DNA from: JBFKPQ01 sp041628225
GTDB taxonomy: Bacteria > Actinomycetota > Acidimicrobiia > Spongiisociales > JAENVV01
Length of the DNA: 5,897 bases
Assembly: GCA_041628225.1 (NCBI GenBank)
Contig: JBFKPQ010000150.1
Coordinates: 1 to 5,897 of the forward strand
Direction of reading: 5' to 3'
In this document: in pieces, positions 4,953 through 5,897 of the stretch
How positions within the stretch are numbered: position 1 is the first letter of the stretch
Layout: the number at the start of each line of letters is the position of its first letter
Program-made: the position numbers and the translations under genes
Notes under the pieces: generated by a model
Told to the model about the DNA's origin: nothing
Databases searched by the model: none
The model's input: only the letters and a program-made list of their open reading frames with translations

Positions 4953-5380
4953 ATGGACGAGGTGTGGGTCGGTGGACGACCAGAGATCGGTGACGTCGCA
5001 GACGGTCGCGCTCCGTCACACACGACGACATCTCGCTCTTCACGCAGATCAGCGGCGACCGTAACCCTCTGCACTACGACACCGAGCTTGCCTCCGTCAC
5101 CCCGCTCCAGGGCATCGTCGTACAGGGCGGCGTGACGACCGCCATCCTCAACGCCGTCGTCGCCGAGGATCTGCCTGGTCCTGGCACCGTGTTTCTGCAC
5201 GTCGATTGGACCTTCCGGGCACCCGTTCGCCCGGGCGACGTCATCACGGGCAGCGTTGAAGTCACGGACGTCCGGTCAGACAAGCCGATCACGAATCTCG
5301 TGACGACGGTCCGGCGTCACGACGATGTCGTGGTGGTCGACGGCACGGCCGTCTGTTACACCATGCCACTTCGGCGGTGA
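4953..5380 (+). pseudogene. PhaJ-like MaoC-family hydratase, interrupted by a one-base frameshift
   Basis: The gene is in two frames. The ATG at 4953 opens MDEVWVGGRPEIGDVADGRA; the frame then loses sense near 5010-5014. The continuation lies in the -1 frame: SVTHDDISLFTQISGDRNPL, then HYDTELASVTPLQG and so on to TGA 5378-5380. Joined by restoring one base, the product is about 142 residues, the normal size of a single hot-dog MaoC domain. The hydratase-2 signature SGDRNPLHYD is intact, with catalytic D36 and H41 (corrected numbering). LPGPGTVFLHVDWTFRAPVRPGD is typical of (R)-specific enoyl-CoA hydratases, which hydrate trans-2-enoyl-CoA to (R)-3-hydroxyacyl-CoA. As written, the second frame has no ATG, GTG or TTG before the catalytic motif; its first is the GTG at 5132, which would drop the active site. 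It may be a sequencing error or a recent mutation, because the rest looks under selection. Confidence 0.8.
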
Positions 5381-5391
5381 GGGCCCCGCCG
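5372..5391. terminator. GC-rich hairpin between convergent MaoC and beta-propeller genes
   Basis: CGGCGG (5372-5377) can pair with CCGCCG (5386-5391) around an 8-nt loop. The element covers the MaoC stop codon and most of the 15-bp gap before the minus-strand gene's stop. Position between two convergent genes suits a bidirectional terminator, but there is no T-run and a 6-bp GC stem is common at this base composition, so support is modest. Confidence 0.3.
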
Positions 5392-5395
5392 CAGC

Positions 5396-5897
5396 TCAGG
5401 GATGGCGTCGTAGGAAGATCAGAGCACCGTCGGCGACCCCGACGACGTGCTCTTCGGTGACGGCCACGACCCGTTCGAGATCCAGGTCTCCGATCGGCAC
5501 CCACGAACCGCGATCGAACGTCCACAGCTCGGCGCCGTCGTAAGCGACATAAACGGTCGGATCCCACGTGGTTCCAGAACCGAGCCGAAGGCCGAATCCG
5601 CCGTCGGCGGTGACCAGCGGTGGCGTCTCAGTCCACGAGTGGCCGTCTTCGGACAGGAGGAGATCGTTCTTGCCCGTTCCGTGGACGTCGACGCGGAGCA
5701 CCGCCAATCGATGTGCATTCTGGCTGACGCTCGTCGCGGCCCGGTCCCCGACCGGTACCTGCTGCCAATCCTTTCCGTCGGCGGAGAACAAGACGCCGAC
5801 CCCGGTGTGGACCGGACCACCGATGTTCACCAAGAGCCCGAGCGGCCCCGCCGACACGCCGGTCGCGAACTCGTTCGCGAAGTTCAGCTGCGGCAGC
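5396..5897 (-). CDS. Asp-box beta-propeller protein (C-terminal part, 5' end outside window)
   Basis: Open through the right edge of the window, giving 166 visible residues to the TGA at 5396-5398. Two Asp-box-like motifs of the form S-x-D-G-x-x-W occur 44 residues apart: FSADGKDW (37-44) and LSEDGHSW (81-88 of the visible part). That spacing is about one propeller blade. A third, more diverged unit follows (VYVAYDGAELWTFDRGSWVPIG). These repeats are typical of sialidase/BNR-like beta-propellers, usually exported and often structural rather than enzymatic; no catalytic residues can be judged from this fragment. The GTG at 5857 is an internal valine, not a start: the frame upstream (LPQLNFANEFATG) is open and protein-like. 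It converges on the MaoC gene with 15 bp between stops. Confidence 0.7.
   Translation of the reverse strand, partial: LPQLNFANEFATGVSAGPLGLLVNIGGPVHTGVGVLFSADGKDWQQVPVGDRAATSVSQNAHRLAVLRVDVHGTGKNDLLLSEDGHSWTETPPLVTADGGFGLRLGSGTTWDPTVYVAYDGAELWTFDRGSWVPIGDLDLERVVAVTEEHVVGVADGALIFLRRHP

Noticed and set aside
4995..5030. Programmed -1 ribosomal frameshift in the MaoC gene
   Set aside because: No X-XXY-YYZ slippery heptamer and no obvious downstream pseudoknot; a small indel or base-calling error is simpler.
4904..5200. N-terminal extension of the AEC transporter on the minus strand
   Set aside because: Antisense to the MaoC gene and not membrane-like; AGGA plus GTG at 4903 gives the standard family length.
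5132..5380. GTG at 5132 as the start of a short functional MaoC protein
   Set aside because: It would remove the catalytic SGDRNPLHYD segment and has no ribosome binding site; better read as an internal valine.
1..5897. tRNA, rRNA, CRISPR, insertion-sequence or integrase signals
   Set aside because: No direct-repeat array, transposase or integrase motif, or tRNA-like cloverleaf recognised by eye; a tool-based scan was not possible.

Overview
The window is compact, high-GC, actinobacterial-type DNA. Codon third positions are mostly G or C and gaps between genes are short. Several starts have a TANNNT hexamer 6-8 nt before the ATG and no Shine-Dalgarno sequence, as expected for leaderless transcripts. 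The protein families (a membrane-fused heme/molybdenum oxidoreductase with an internal twin-arginine motif, a membrane-anchored SGNH hydrolase, a PhaJ-like MaoC hydratase) also fit Actinomycetota. The class Acidimicrobiia is a guess, not a demonstration. I see no mobile element, CRISPR array, tRNA or rRNA.

Layout. The left part (1-3530) is a plus-strand run: the 3' end of a VanZ-like gene (1-279), a five-TM heme/molybdopterin oxidoreductase (298-1305), an SGNH hydrolase (1322-2065), a zinc-free MDR oxidoreductase (2104-3141) and a four-TM protein (3138-3530) overlapping it by ATGA. A small predicted lipoprotein (3571-3864) follows, then a candidate 32-residue CxxC mini-protein (3902-4000). 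Its stop abuts the stop of a convergent AEC-family transporter (4001-4903, minus). A perfect 10-bp hairpin lies 5 nt past the mini-protein stop. A PhaJ-like MaoC hydratase (4953-5380) diverges from the transporter and is broken by a one-base frameshift. The 3' end of an Asp-box beta-propeller protein (5396-5897, minus) converges on it across a GC-rich hairpin.

Function. The genes do not form an obvious single pathway. The left half is weighted towards the cell envelope (VanZ-like protein, exported redox enzyme, anchored hydrolase, small membrane protein, lipoprotein). The MDR and MaoC proteins are cytoplasmic and look like acyl-CoA, quinone or carbonyl metabolism. I do not see a convincing new multi-gene system. 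The points most worth a second look are the CxxC mini-protein with its hairpin, the internal Tat motif and low-hydrophobicity fifth TM segment of the molybdenum enzyme, the MaoC frameshift, and the recurrent leaderless-promoter geometry.
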